Of a stretch of DNA of 45,753 nucleotides, positions 34,025-42,126 are shown in pieces; position 1 is the stretch's first letter; every line of letters starts with the position of its first letter. The notes beneath the pieces were generated by a model. That model was not told the origin of the DNA. It saw only the letters and a program-made list of their open reading frames with translations, and made no database searches. Location: positions 1 through 45,753 of the forward strand of contig JALRKV010000113.1 of the NCBI GenBank assembly GCA_023254735.1, given 5' to 3'. The translations under genes and the position numbers were made by a program. Origin of the DNA: Pseudomonadales bacterium. GTDB taxonomy: Bacteria; Pseudomonadota; Gammaproteobacteria; Pseudomonadales; Pseudohongiellaceae.

Positions 34025-35755
34025 ATGCTCAGCGACCAGCAAATCAAGGAAGATCTAGAAAGACTCAAAGACATAGCCATTGCAACGAAAGCAAAGGGAA
34101 GCATTTACGAAACCCATACCGAGAACGTGATGGGCGTTGAACTCGACGTATTCAGCAATATTCCCGCCAACCTTGGCGAATACTACGCACAGGCTAGTAA
34201 TTTCAAAGACGAATGCTTTCTCGTCTATCAAGATGAGCGACTTACCTTCGGTGAATGTTTAACGCTCTCTCGCCGCTTCGCGCGCGCTTTGGTCGAAAAA
34301 TACAACATCGATAAAGGAGACCGCGTTGCCATCTGCGCGCGCAATTCCCCAGAATGGTGTCTCGCCTTTATGGCAATTACGCAAATCGGCGCCATTGCCG
34401 TGCCAATGAATTCTTGGTGGCAGGGGCGTGAAATCGAGTATGGTCTCACGGACAGTGGCAGCAAACTCGTTATCGCGGATCCGCCGCGCCTCGCGCAGAT
34501 GCAAGACGCATTGACGCGCCTAGGTATCGATGCGGTTATAGCGAAACCCGAAGACGTGTCGCATTACCCAGAATTCTACTCAGTTGCCAGCAGTTTCGAA
34601 CCCTACACGGAGGCCGAAATTGCGGGCTTCAATGTGGCGCCAGACGACCGCGCCACAATTCTCTATACCTCTGGTTCCACCGGCAACCCGAAAGGCGTGT
34701 TATCAAGTCATCGCAACACCTTGAGCGCGCTTTACACGTGGAATTTCGTAAAAGACATAACCGAAACACTGCGCCCTGAATTAGTCGATGAGAATCCTGA
34801 GTTTCAGCCCGCGCTACTAGCTAATGTGCCGCTTTTCCACTGTACGGGTAGCCACGCTCAGTTCCTTGCAAGTTTCTTGTATGCGCGCAAATTTGTCATG
34901 ATGTTTAAGTGGGACCCAGAGGTCGCGCTTGAGTTAATCGAAAAGGAGCGCATCTCAATTCTGCATGGCGTGCCCACCATGGCCTGGGAGGTAATGCAGT
35001 CAGAGAAATTCGCGACTACCGACCTCTCGAGCCTTCGCAGTGTGCAGGCAGGCGGCGCGCCGCGCCCCCCCGAGCATCTCAATCTAATCACGAAGAAATT
35101 TCCTGAAAAAGCGGTTCCGGGTCTAGGCTACGGCCTGACCGAGACCAACGCGATAGGCGCGATCATCTCAGGACCATTCTATCTCGCGCGCCCGAATAGC
35201 ACGGGTCGACCCACCCCGCCGGTTACAAGCGTGCGCATAGTTGACGAGGCTGGAAACGAACTCCCTGCAGGCGGTATCGGCGAGGTCTGCATCAAAGGGC
35301 CTACCGTGATGCATGGATACTGGAATCAACCCGAGGCAACTGCCGAGGTAATTAAAGACGGCTGGTTCCACACTGGCGATATAGGGATGCTAGATGAACT
35401 CGGATTTCTAATCCTACTCGACAGGGCGAAGGATATCGTGATTCGAGGCGGTGAGAACATCGGTTGCGCAGAAGTTGAGTACGCGATTGCCGAGCACCCC
35501 AAGGTGAGCGAGGTCTCAGTTTACGGCATCCCTGACACGCGACTCGGCGAGGTGCCCTGCGCCACGGTGATGCTGAAGAAAAACGAAGTGCTCGAGGAAG
35601 CAGAGATTCGCGCGTTCTTACGGGATCGCCTCGCCGCATTTAAAGTGCCCGCTCGATTCTACTTTCAGCATGAACAGCTGCCGCGTATCGCGACAGGAAA
35701 AATCGCGAAGAAAGAGCTACGCGCGCAAACTATCGCGCTGTTAGAGTCAGCATAA
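34025..35755 (+). CDS. AMP-binding acyl-CoA synthetase
   Basis: This 576-residue ligase forms an acyl-adenylate and then an acyl-CoA. It shows ILYTSGSTGNPKGV near residue 213 (P-loop-like motif A3), GYGLTETNAIGA (A5), DGWFHTGDIGM (A7), DRAKDIVIRGGENIGCAEVE (A8) and the catalytic lysine motif PRIATGKIAKKELR (A10). The NSWWQGREIEYGLTDSG segment fits the fatty or aromatic acyl class. It has AAGG seven bases before the ATG and follows a quinone-oxidoreductase-like gene. The chain it activates cannot be told from sequence. A CA-rich, G-poor tract follows the stop. Confidence 0.93.
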   Translation: MLSDQQIKEDLERLKDIAIATKAKGSIYETHTENVMGVELDVFSNIPANLGEYYAQASNFKDECFLVYQDERLTFGECLTLSRRFARALVEKYNIDKGDRVAICARNSPEWCLAFMAITQIGAIAVPMNSWWQGREIEYGLTDSGSKLVIADPPRLAQMQDALTRLGIDAVIAKPEDVSHYPEFYSVASSFEPYTEAEIAGFNVAPDDRATILYTSGSTGNPKGVLSSHRNTLSALYTWNFVKDITETLRPELVDENPEFQPALLANVPLFHCTGSHAQFLASFLYARKFVMMFKWDPEVALELIEKERISILHGVPTMAWEVMQSEKFATTDLSSLRSVQAGGAPRPPEHLNLITKKFPEKAVPGLGYGLTETNAIGAIISGPFYLARPNSTGRPTPPVTSVRIVDEAGNELPAGGIGEVCIKGPTVMHGYWNQPEATAEVIKDGWFHTGDIGMLDELGFLILLDRAKDIVIRGGENIGCAEVEYAIAEHPKVSEVSVYGIPDTRLGEVPCATVMLKKNEVLEEAEIRAFLRDRLAAFKVPARFYFQHEQLPRIATGKIAKKELRAQTIALLESA

Positions 35756-35766
35756 TCGGCTATAAG

Positions 35767-35827
35767 CCAAACCCAAAACAGATCCAAGACGGAGACAAAA
35801 CAGACCCAAAAATCGACCCAAAATAAT
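35767..35827 (+). other. C/A-rich, T- and G-poor tract after the acyl-CoA synthetase
   Basis: This stretch of about 60 bases contains repeated CCCAAAA words (for example GACCCAAAA twice) with few G or T. Such unstructured C-rich RNA just beyond a stop codon fits a Rho loading site. No stem or T run is present. Confidence 0.3.
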
Positions 35828-35977
35828 ACTCGACTGGCACCTAAACCTTGATTAGAATCCGCCGAAATTGGTATGCCACTTTGATCCTTATCTCTTCAGA
35901 GAAGCGTATACCGAGACGATAGTAACAGTAGTAGTGAAGCGTTCACTTTAAGTCAAACTTTTGATTGTGAGGGTGCC

Positions 35978-36235
35978 ATGAAAGAAGAAGATTGGGACAG
36001 CGAGGCAGACGACGAAGTCGAGTCTTTTGACTCTACCGATGAAAGCGCCGAGTTAGAGGCCGATGAGGATTCCGACGCGACGCTTTCGACTAAAAAACTG
36101 AAGCCGGGTGTGACGGATCTCAGGCGAAAGATAGAGGACCGACTCGAGAGCAAGCGCCTACGTGAGGCATTTGATTTCGACGATGACTTCGACTTCGACG
36201 ATGATTTTGACGAGCCACTAGGCCGTCTAGGCTAG
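35978..36235 (+). CDS. Small acidic protein (resembles PA3496-type proteins)
   Basis: This 85-residue protein is very rich in Asp/Glu. A basic helix in the middle (DLRRKIEDRLESKRLREAF) is followed by the duplicated motif DFDDDFDFDDDFD. The RRKIEDxLExKRLRE helix with acidic flanks recalls the small pseudomonad family named after PA3496, tentatively tied to envelope integrity; I hold this loosely. GAGG lies five bases before the ATG. Its stop overlaps that of the convergent SLC13 gene within a CTAG palindrome. The acidic tail could bind cations or basic proteins. Confidence 0.75.
   Translation: MKEEDWDSEADDEVESFDSTDESAELEADEDSDATLSTKKLKPGVTDLRRKIEDRLESKRLREAFDFDDDFDFDDDFDEPLGRLG
36176..36211 (+). 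repeat. 18-base tandem duplication in the acidic protein
   Basis: TTCGACGATGACTTCGAC at 36176-36193 is followed directly by TTCGACGATGATTTTGAC, two differences. The copy number sets the length of the Phe-Asp tail. Confidence 0.75.
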
Positions 36236-38025
36236 CCTGCCAGAGGCCAAGCCAGTAGCAATAAAGGTATAGCTGCCGCGACGATTACCACTTCGAGTGG
36301 TAATCCGACGCGCCAATAGTCACCGAACTCATACCCGCCGGGCCCCATAATCAACGCGTTGTTCTGATGCCCGATAGGCGTCAAAAACGCACACGATGCG
36401 CCAATTGCCACGGCCATCAGAAAGGTATCGGGATTGAGTCCTAGAGTCGTCGCAATATTGTAGGCAATTGGTGCCATTAAGATCGCAGTCGCTGCGTTAT
36501 TGAGAACATCAGACACCGTCATTGTGACGACGAGGATGAGAGTCAGTAGGATGACTGGCGAATACTCCCCTGCCACTCCCAAAATTCCCCCAACCAAAAC
36601 CTGGGTAGCTCCCGTTGTTTCAAGCGCGGTTCCCAATGGAATGAGCGCGCCAAGAAGCACCACCACAGGCCAATCCACACCGTCATAGAGCTCTCTAATA
36701 GGAACGATAGAACGGAGCGCCATCGCGACACAGGCAAGCCCAAGCGCGAGCTGAATCGACACAAGTCCAATCGCGGTCACAGCGATCGCCGCGACGAAGA
36801 TAAGGAGTGCCGGCAAGGAGTTCTCACCGCGTTTGAGATCTAGCGAGCGCGTGGCAAGCGGATAGCAGGCGAGTTTTACGATAGCTTCCTGCAGCGCTTC
36901 TTCCTCACCGTGCAGCAGCAGCACATCACCAACGCGGATAGTAAAGTCGCGCAATCGGCTGCGATGGGGCGTCCCCGAGCGAGACGCCGCAAGCAGATTT
37001 ACCCCATAGCGCCGATTAAACCTAACCTCGGCAGGTGTTCGCCCTACGAGAGATGATCTTGGGGTAACAACTATTTCTAGCATTTGAGAGTCGGCCGAGT
37101 GCATCAATTCACGCGTCGAATTTTCGGCGCTCACTAACGCAATCTTATGCTCTGTGGTGAAGCCGTCTATGTCCTCCTGCGACCCCTGTAGTACAAGAAT
37201 ATCGCCTACTCTCAGCAGCTGTCGCCTGTTTACAACGGGCGAAACCTGTCGCCAGCTCTGCAGAGTAACGAGATCCATCTTCTGTGCTTCAAGTGCGTCT
37301 TTTAAGTCGCCGACGGGTTGGCCAACAAAATCACTGTCATCAGCAACCTTTGCTTCGAATAGATAGCGCTCTATATCGAAGCCTTCATTGCCGGAGGCTT
37401 GTTTTCTTATTTTCACGAGCTTCGAGCCAAACACGAGCATAAACAGAATGCCTGCAATTGCGACCCCGCCGCCGACCGGCGCAAAATCAAACATGGTAAA
37501 CGCTTGTCCCGTAACCTCTTCACGGTAGTTCGCAATCAGAATGTTCGGCGGGGTTCCGATCAGGGTTACTAGCCCACCCAATATCGACCCGAACGACAGC
37601 GGCATGAGCACGCTTGCCGGGGACCGCCCCGCCTTATTGGTCGATTGAATAGCTATAGGCATCAGCAGCGCGAGCGCACCGACGTTGTTCATGAACATAG
37701 AGAGAAACGCGGCGATAAACGACAGCACCGCGATGTGGAGCGAGGGTCGCGATGACAGGGGCTCAATCGCGCTAGTCACGAATTCGACAGCCCCGGAGCG
37801 TGACAGCCCAAAGCTGATAATGAGCACGAGAACTACGGTGATCGTCGCTGGATTACCGAAGCCTGCGAACAATTGCGATTGCGGCACCAAACCGAACAGC
37901 GCGGCAATAAAAAGCGCACCGAGGGCGACCACATCATAGCGCCAACGCCCCCATACCAGCAGTATCAGCAAGCCGATCAACACGAGCATTAGTTGTAACT
38001 GATCGAGCGTTTCGGCGTCGAACAT
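36232..38025 (-). CDS. SLC13-family transporter with two RCK-C domains
   Basis: This 597-residue inner-membrane protein has about eleven helices and the family motif GGLVTLIGTPPNILIANY, with a matching second half (PIGHQNNALIMGPGGY). Two TrkA-C/RCK-C modules sit in the middle loop (DFVGQPVGDLKDALEAQK and SLVGRTPAEVRFNRRYGV). Such sodium-coupled carriers move dicarboxylates, citrate or sulfate; the RCK-C modules may bind a regulatory ligand. It starts five bases after GGAG and 13 bases downstream of the FAH-fold gene, so it is likely the last gene of the long minus-strand run. The transported ion is not evident. Confidence 0.88.
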   Translation of the reverse strand: MFDAETLDQLQLMLVLIGLLILLVWGRWRYDVVALGALFIAALFGLVPQSQLFAGFGNPATITVVLVLIISFGLSRSGAVEFVTSAIEPLSSRPSLHIAVLSFIAAFLSMFMNNVGALALLMPIAIQSTNKAGRSPASVLMPLSFGSILGGLVTLIGTPPNILIANYREEVTGQAFTMFDFAPVGGGVAIAGILFMLVFGSKLVKIRKQASGNEGFDIERYLFEAKVADDSDFVGQPVGDLKDALEAQKMDLVTLQSWRQVSPVVNRRQLLRVGDILVLQGSQEDIDGFTTEHKIALVSAENSTRELMHSADSQMLEIVVTPRSSLVGRTPAEVRFNRRYGVNLLAASRSGTPHRSRLRDFTIRVGDVLLLHGEEEALQEAIVKLACYPLATRSLDLKRGENSLPALLIFVAAIAVTAIGLVSIQLALGLACVAMALRSIVPIRELYDGVDWPVVVLLGALIPLGTALETTGATQVLVGGILGVAGEYSPVILLTLILVVTMTVSDVLNNAATAILMAPIAYNIATTLGLNPDTFLMAVAIGASCAFLTPIGHQNNALIMGPGGYEFGDYWRVGLPLEVVIVAAAIPLLLLAWPLAG

Positions 38026-38038
38026 GCGAACTCCGCGG

Positions 38039-38725
38039 TTAGATTATTTCAAAATCAAGCACATTCAGTCCGCTAATTTCCGCGCATAGCTTATCGCCTT
38101 TGACCGTCGCCGCAACACCGGCCGGCGTGCCGGTATAGATTATGTCGCCAGCCCTTAGCTCAAACAGCATCGACAGCTGCTGGATTATCTCAGCAACATG
38201 CCAAATCATTTGCCCAAGGGTTGCCGTTTGCCGCACCTCACCGTTTACGGTAAGACTGATGACGGTATCAGTCGACGGCGAGAAATCCGCCGTGGTTGTA
38301 AGAGCCGAAAGCGGTGCCGACTGATCAAAGCCTTTCGCAGTATCCCATGGACGACCGTGCTTTTTCGCAATTGCTTGCAAATCGCGACGGGTAAAATCGA
38401 TACCCACTCCATAGCCAAACACACAGGCGGCAGCCTCCGCCATCGACAGATCACACCCACCGCCTGCAAGCGCTACAACTAACTCGACTTCATGATGCAG
38501 GTCGGTTGTGGCCTGGGGATAACGAACCGGCGCACCGTCAGTGACGAGTGCCGACGCAGGCTTCGAGAAGAAAACAGGAGGCTCGGACTTAGGGTCACCA
38601 CCCATCTCGGCAACGTGATCGGCATAGTTTCGGCCGACGCAATAAACGCGGTGTACGGGAAAACGCGCGGCTAAACCGACAACGGGAACAGAGACTTGGG
38701 GGGGGGGCGAAAAAACGTAATCCAT
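38039..38725 (-). CDS. Fumarylacetoacetate hydrolase-fold enzyme
   Basis: This 228-residue protein of the FAH fold has VYCVGRNYADHVAEMG, FFSKPASALV, the metal-site glutamates in DLHHEVELVVAL and aspartate in GVGIDFTRRDLQ, and GDIIYTGTPAGVA. Such enzymes hydrolyse or isomerise acyl-pyruvates and related 1,3-diketo acids in aromatic catabolism (for example fumarylpyruvate, or HpcE-type decarboxylation). Its start lies four bases after the stop of the nuclease-like gene. Codons 6-10 contain ten consecutive C residues, where a slip would break the frame. The exact substrate is unknown. Confidence 0.9.
   Translation of the reverse strand: MDYVFSPPPQVSVPVVGLAARFPVHRVYCVGRNYADHVAEMGGDPKSEPPVFFSKPASALVTDGAPVRYPQATTDLHHEVELVVALAGGGCDLSMAEAAACVFGYGVGIDFTRRDLQAIAKKHGRPWDTAKGFDQSAPLSALTTTADFSPSTDTVISLTVNGEVRQTATLGQMIWHVAEIIQQLSMLFELRAGDIIYTGTPAGVAATVKGDKLCAEISGLNVLDFEII
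38698..38707 (-). repeat. C10 homopolymer near the start of the FAH-fold gene
   Basis: Ten G on the plus strand, read as ten C on the coding strand, encode Pro-Pro-Pro plus the first base of Gln, seven to ten codons after the ATG. It is the longest mononucleotide run I found and is prone to slippage or sequencing error. Confidence 0.9.
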
Positions 38726-38729
38726 TAAT

Positions 38730-39539
38730 TTATTCCACGCAGCCGAGCGCGAGGCCCGGCGCTACTTGTTGATTCTCAAACACAGTAAGCTGCGCGCGAC
38801 TTTCTATCGCGGCGAGCGAGGTGAGCGACTCGCAAAAATGTCGATGACTTTGCGTTGACGACGGGAAGGCAAAGGCCGCGTAGCGTCCGTCGAGCACGGC
38901 AATTTTGAAAAACCCTTGTTCTTCAGTCTCCGTCGCAGGCAGTGGTCCGGATACTACAAAAACCGCCGCACTACGGCCATCAGAACTCGCTATCTGCCGG
39001 GCTGCCAATTCGTTGAGCGTTTGATCTAGAAGAGACCAAGGCCCCAGTCTTAAATCGCTAGGCAACCGCGCCCTGTTCGATAGCAGATTCAACTCATCCC
39101 AAAAAGGCGTTGCGGAAAAGCTCGTCATCGGCGCGAGCCTCCCCTGTTCGGCTGCGAGCAGCGTGACCTCGGTGAGGCGGTAGTCGCGGTCTTGAGAATC
39201 GGTTAAATCAGGCTGTTGCAGCCTCATCTGCGCATTGGCGGCGAGTTGTTGTTCACGCGAACCGGCGAGCAACGACTCGGCTACCCACTCACGAGGAAGA
39301 AGAGACGCAACCCCAATCCCCTCACCTAAAACGCGGTAGGCGACCCACCGTGGCAGCTGCCCGTCACCCATAGAGTCGATCTGAGACGCGAAAAGCTGGC
39401 GCACGACAATCTCGTCTTTCGCGTCATCGCCATGCCAAACGGGACACGAGCCATCGAGGCAATGGACGATGATAGGTTCTGGCTCTGCGGCAACAACGCC
39501 ACTGCTCAGAACAAACAAGAGAAGCGCGAGCTGCCTCAC
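38730..39539 (-). CDS. Exported NUC1-type (beta-beta-alpha metal) nuclease homologue lacking active-site residues
   Basis: This 269-residue protein has a signal peptide (LALLLFVLSSGVVAA) and follows the DNA/RNA non-specific endonuclease family throughout: RQLFASQIDSM, PRWVAYRVLG, TSFSATPFWDELNLLSN, LRLGPWSLLDQTLNELA, VFVVSGPLP and FFKIAVLDGRYAAFAFP. The active motif DRGHxAP is EQGRLAP (131-137), so the catalytic His is Arg134 and the Asp is Glu131. The metal-binding Asn of NxGxW is Arg164. It should not cut nucleic acid. GTG 39539 is the start, six bases after the aldo/keto reductase stop, with GGTGA before it. Role unknown, perhaps nucleic-acid or nucleotide binding in the periplasm. Confidence 0.75.
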   Translation of the reverse strand: MRQLALLLFVLSSGVVAAEPEPIIVHCLDGSCPVWHGDDAKDEIVVRQLFASQIDSMGDGQLPRWVAYRVLGEGIGVASLLPREWVAESLLAGSREQQLAANAQMRLQQPDLTDSQDRDYRLTEVTLLAAEQGRLAPMTSFSATPFWDELNLLSNRARLPSDLRLGPWSLLDQTLNELAARQIASSDGRSAAVFVVSGPLPATETEEQGFFKIAVLDGRYAAFAFPSSTQSHRHFCESLTSLAAIESRAQLTVFENQQVAPGLALGCVE

Positions 39540-39545
39540 TGAACG

Positions 39546-40565
39546 TCACCCCATCGGATAAGGAATGAGTTTATGCACTTCATCGCACTGTTTCATCACT
39601 TCGTCCGATAATGTTACATCGAGTGCCGCGAGAGACTCCTCGAGCTGCGCAGCCGTGCGTGCACCGATTATCGTCGAGGCGACAAAATCGAAATTCATGC
39701 TCCATGCTGTTGCGAGCGTGACTGGCGACATGCCCGCCTCTTTCGCTATCTCGAGATATTTAGCAGTAGCCGCAAGCGTACCCTCATTGACGAACCTATC
39801 CGCCATCGCCCGCTGACGGGGGTTGTCGTGATAATGATAATCACCGAAGCGACAGCCTTTTGGTACCTCAGGCACATTATATTTGCCGCTGAGCACGCCA
39901 CCGCCTATCGGCGAATAGGGCAACAAAGAGACGTTTTCTTTACGACATGCGTCGGCTAATTCATCCAAGAAACGTCTGTGCAGCAATGAGAAATTATTCT
40001 GTATCGATTGGAATTTGGCATACCCCTCATAAGACGCAATAGTGTTCGCCTTGGTGAGACCGTAGGTAGTCTCATTCGATGTGCCGAGGTATCTGACCTT
40101 TCCGGCCTGAACTAGGCGATCGAGTGCGTCCATCGACTCTTCGATTGGCACGATCGGATCCGGCCAGTGCACTTGATAGAGATCGATATAATCGGTGCCG
40201 AGTCGACGCAAACTACCTTCGATTGCTGTCTCGATATGAAACCGATCGATGGCAGTCATACCATGTCGAACCGGCGGCACAAACCATCCCGCTGCCGCAC
40301 CGGCAACCTTGGTCGCCACTATCAGCGAATCGCGCGGTTTTGTCTGAATCCATTCCCCAAAAATCTTCTCGGTAACACCAACGGTTTCCGCATTCGGCGG
40401 CACGGGATAGACCTCGGCGGTGTCGAAAAAATTGATGCCGCGATCGAATGCTGTGTCGAGAATTTTAAATGACTCTTTCTTGTCGCTCCAACTGCCAAAG
40501 CTCATTGTCCCCATGCAGATAGGTGTGACGCGAAGGCCACTCTTGCCGATGTAACGGTATTCCAT
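39546..40565 (-). CDS. Aldo/keto reductase (Tas-like)
   Basis: This 339-residue NADPH-dependent oxidoreductase of the TIM-barrel AKR family has GINFFDTAEVYPV (catalytic Asp and Tyr), VATKVAG (Lys), YQVHWPDP (His) and the cofactor end STIIGARTAAQLEESL. ATG 40565 was chosen because AAGGA lies seven bases upstream and EYRYIGKSGLRV is the usual family start; a longer reading to 40688 has no such site. It reduces aldehydes or ketones, probably in the pathway encoded by this run. It is followed after six bases by the nuclease-like gene. Confidence 0.93.
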   Translation of the reverse strand: MEYRYIGKSGLRVTPICMGTMSFGSWSDKKESFKILDTAFDRGINFFDTAEVYPVPPNAETVGVTEKIFGEWIQTKPRDSLIVATKVAGAAAGWFVPPVRHGMTAIDRFHIETAIEGSLRRLGTDYIDLYQVHWPDPIVPIEESMDALDRLVQAGKVRYLGTSNETTYGLTKANTIASYEGYAKFQSIQNNFSLLHRRFLDELADACRKENVSLLPYSPIGGGVLSGKYNVPEVPKGCRFGDYHYHDNPRQRAMADRFVNEGTLAATAKYLEIAKEAGMSPVTLATAWSMNFDFVASTIIGARTAAQLEESLAALDVTLSDEVMKQCDEVHKLIPYPMG

Positions 40566-40614
40566 AGTGTCGTCCTTTATTCTTTTCTGTAATTTAAATC
40601 GCGAGGCCGAGGCG

Positions 40615-41625
40615 TTAATCGCACTGATCACCGAGGTAGCCGCCACCTCCACAATAGCCGGCATCTTGTATCTGAATGGCCAGGCCATCGGGGTCGCTGA
40701 AGTAGACTTCCGGCGTTCCGCCCTCTGCGCCTCCCCTGTTAGGCTGTCGCAGACTCACCCAATGGGTCAGTGGACGCGGTGGCCGCTGTCCGTCACTCGG
40801 CGCTAGGCCGTAGGCCGTCAAGCGAGCCCGCATAGCTTCGACATCGAATTCAGCCACGCTAAGACTGACGTGATCGGTGCGGCCCACAGCAGTAGGCGCA
40901 GCACTATCAGTGCCGCCGACATACATCAGAAACTGCAGCCCATCGCCAAGACTCACAGTCGGCGAGCTTGCGCCTTGATAGGCGAGTATACCGAGCCCAA
41001 ACCCTTCGAAAAACAAACGATTTGCGCGCTCGTAATTAGCGACAAAATTGGTGAAATGATTTATGCCCAGCGCCGCAAGCAATCCTTCGGAGGAGACTAT
41101 AGAAGGGCAAGCGCCGCAGTCCTCTGTCGACATCACGCGGAACACGATACCTTCAGCATCGGCGAAGAACAGCGCGTCTTGTCCCCAGCTTTCGTCAATC
41201 CAGAATCGCATGGCGCGATCCAAGGGCTCTGGGTCTTGCCCCGCGGTGAGTGTAAAACCAAGCTGCGTTAACACATCACCGACGGCGCGCTTATCGAAAT
41301 CGCGGACTCCCAGACCAATCCAAGCAAACCCCAGCGGCTCGTCTTCCTCAGCCTCGAAGAGCACGAAATGCCTCTTGCCCTGACCCACCGAATAGGTTGC
41401 CCGTTTGGCATCAAGCACGGGCGCCGTGCCAAAGACATCGCTGTAGAACCGAACAGATTGCTCGATGTTGCTCACGCGCAGGGCAAACGCCTGATAACCC
41501 GCAAGGGCGAATGCGGGGGATTTATTTTGCGACTGAGCGTGTGCCGTATTCGTATTTAACACGACAACGAAGATCAGGCAGAGGAGATGCAGTGGCACCT
41601 TAACTCGTCCTAAGAGATTACTCAT
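40615..41625 (-). CDS. Secreted two-module VOC (glyoxalase/dioxygenase-fold) protein
   Basis: This 336-residue protein has a signal peptide (LLCLIFVVVLNTNTAHAQ) and two VOC modules. The first starts GYQAFALRVSNIEQSVRFYSDVFG, the second LGINHFTNFVANYERANRLFFEG and ends PEVYFSDPDGLAIQIQD. The C-terminal CGGGGYLGDQC is likely disulfide-bonded, in keeping with export. VOC enzymes bind a divalent metal through His/Glu residues on the sheet; His in NHFTNF and Glu in PEVYF are candidates in the second module. It could be a dioxygenase, an isomerase or a binding protein. AGGA lies six bases before the ATG. It sits between rhodanese and aldo/keto reductase genes. Confidence 0.85.
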   Translation of the reverse strand: MSNLLGRVKVPLHLLCLIFVVVLNTNTAHAQSQNKSPAFALAGYQAFALRVSNIEQSVRFYSDVFGTAPVLDAKRATYSVGQGKRHFVLFEAEEDEPLGFAWIGLGVRDFDKRAVGDVLTQLGFTLTAGQDPEPLDRAMRFWIDESWGQDALFFADAEGIVFRVMSTEDCGACPSIVSSEGLLAALGINHFTNFVANYERANRLFFEGFGLGILAYQGASSPTVSLGDGLQFLMYVGGTDSAAPTAVGRTDHVSLSVAEFDVEAMRARLTAYGLAPSDGQRPPRPLTHWVSLRQPNRGGAEGGTPEVYFSDPDGLAIQIQDAGYCGGGGYLGDQCD

Positions 41626-41667
41626 CAGCCTTCCTCATGCCGTGCCGTGCTATTCATCATTGCGCGA

Positions 41668-42072
41668 TCATTGAGGCACCTGCTCGATCGCCCCACCCTC
41701 GTTCTTCCAAGCCTCCATGCCGCCGTGCATGTGAGCGACACCGTCGGCACCCATTTTTTTAAGCGTTTGCGCAGCAAGCGCCGAACGCCAGCCTTTGTTG
41801 CAGTAAAGTATTAGCCTGTCTACCTCGTCGAACTCGCGTCGGTAGTAAGGACTCTCGGGATCAACCCAAAATTCGAGCATGCCTCGAGGCACGTGCAACG
41901 AACCGGCAATGCGCCCCTCTCTTTTCACTTCGCGTATGTCTCGCAAGTCGACGAGCAGTAAGTTGCCAGTTGCCGAATCAAGCGCTGATCGAACCTGCCC
42001 AGGACTCAAGACTTCGATCTCTTCTTCAGCTTCGGCAACAAGGTCTCGAAAGCCTTTCGTCAGTTTATTCAT
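41668..42072 (-). CDS. Rhodanese-like domain protein
   Basis: This 134-residue single-domain rhodanese has the active loop YCNKGWRSA with Cys91, plus LLVDLRDIREVKREGRIAGSLHVPRG (split here as LLVDLRDIREVK and GRIAGSLHVPRG) and GVAHMHGGMEAWK. It can carry a persulfide or act as a sulfurtransferase in the cytoplasm; no signal peptide is seen. It lies 54 bases after the TRAP permease and 42 before the VOC gene. A link to sulfur in the transported compound is possible but unproved. Confidence 0.9.
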   Translation of the reverse strand: MNKLTKGFRDLVAEAEEEIEVLSPGQVRSALDSATGNLLLVDLRDIREVKREGRIAGSLHVPRGMLEFWVDPESPYYRREFDEVDRLILYCNKGWRSALAAQTLKKMGADGVAHMHGGMEAWKNEGGAIEQVPQ

Positions 42073-42126
42073 AGCGCAGCTATCCTTTCATCCTCACAAG
42101 CGTTCGATGCGTAACGTTACAGGCAA

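Noticed and set aside
35065..35071. C7 run in the acyl-CoA synthetase
   Set aside because: Short, central in the gene and in frame; not enough to suggest switching.
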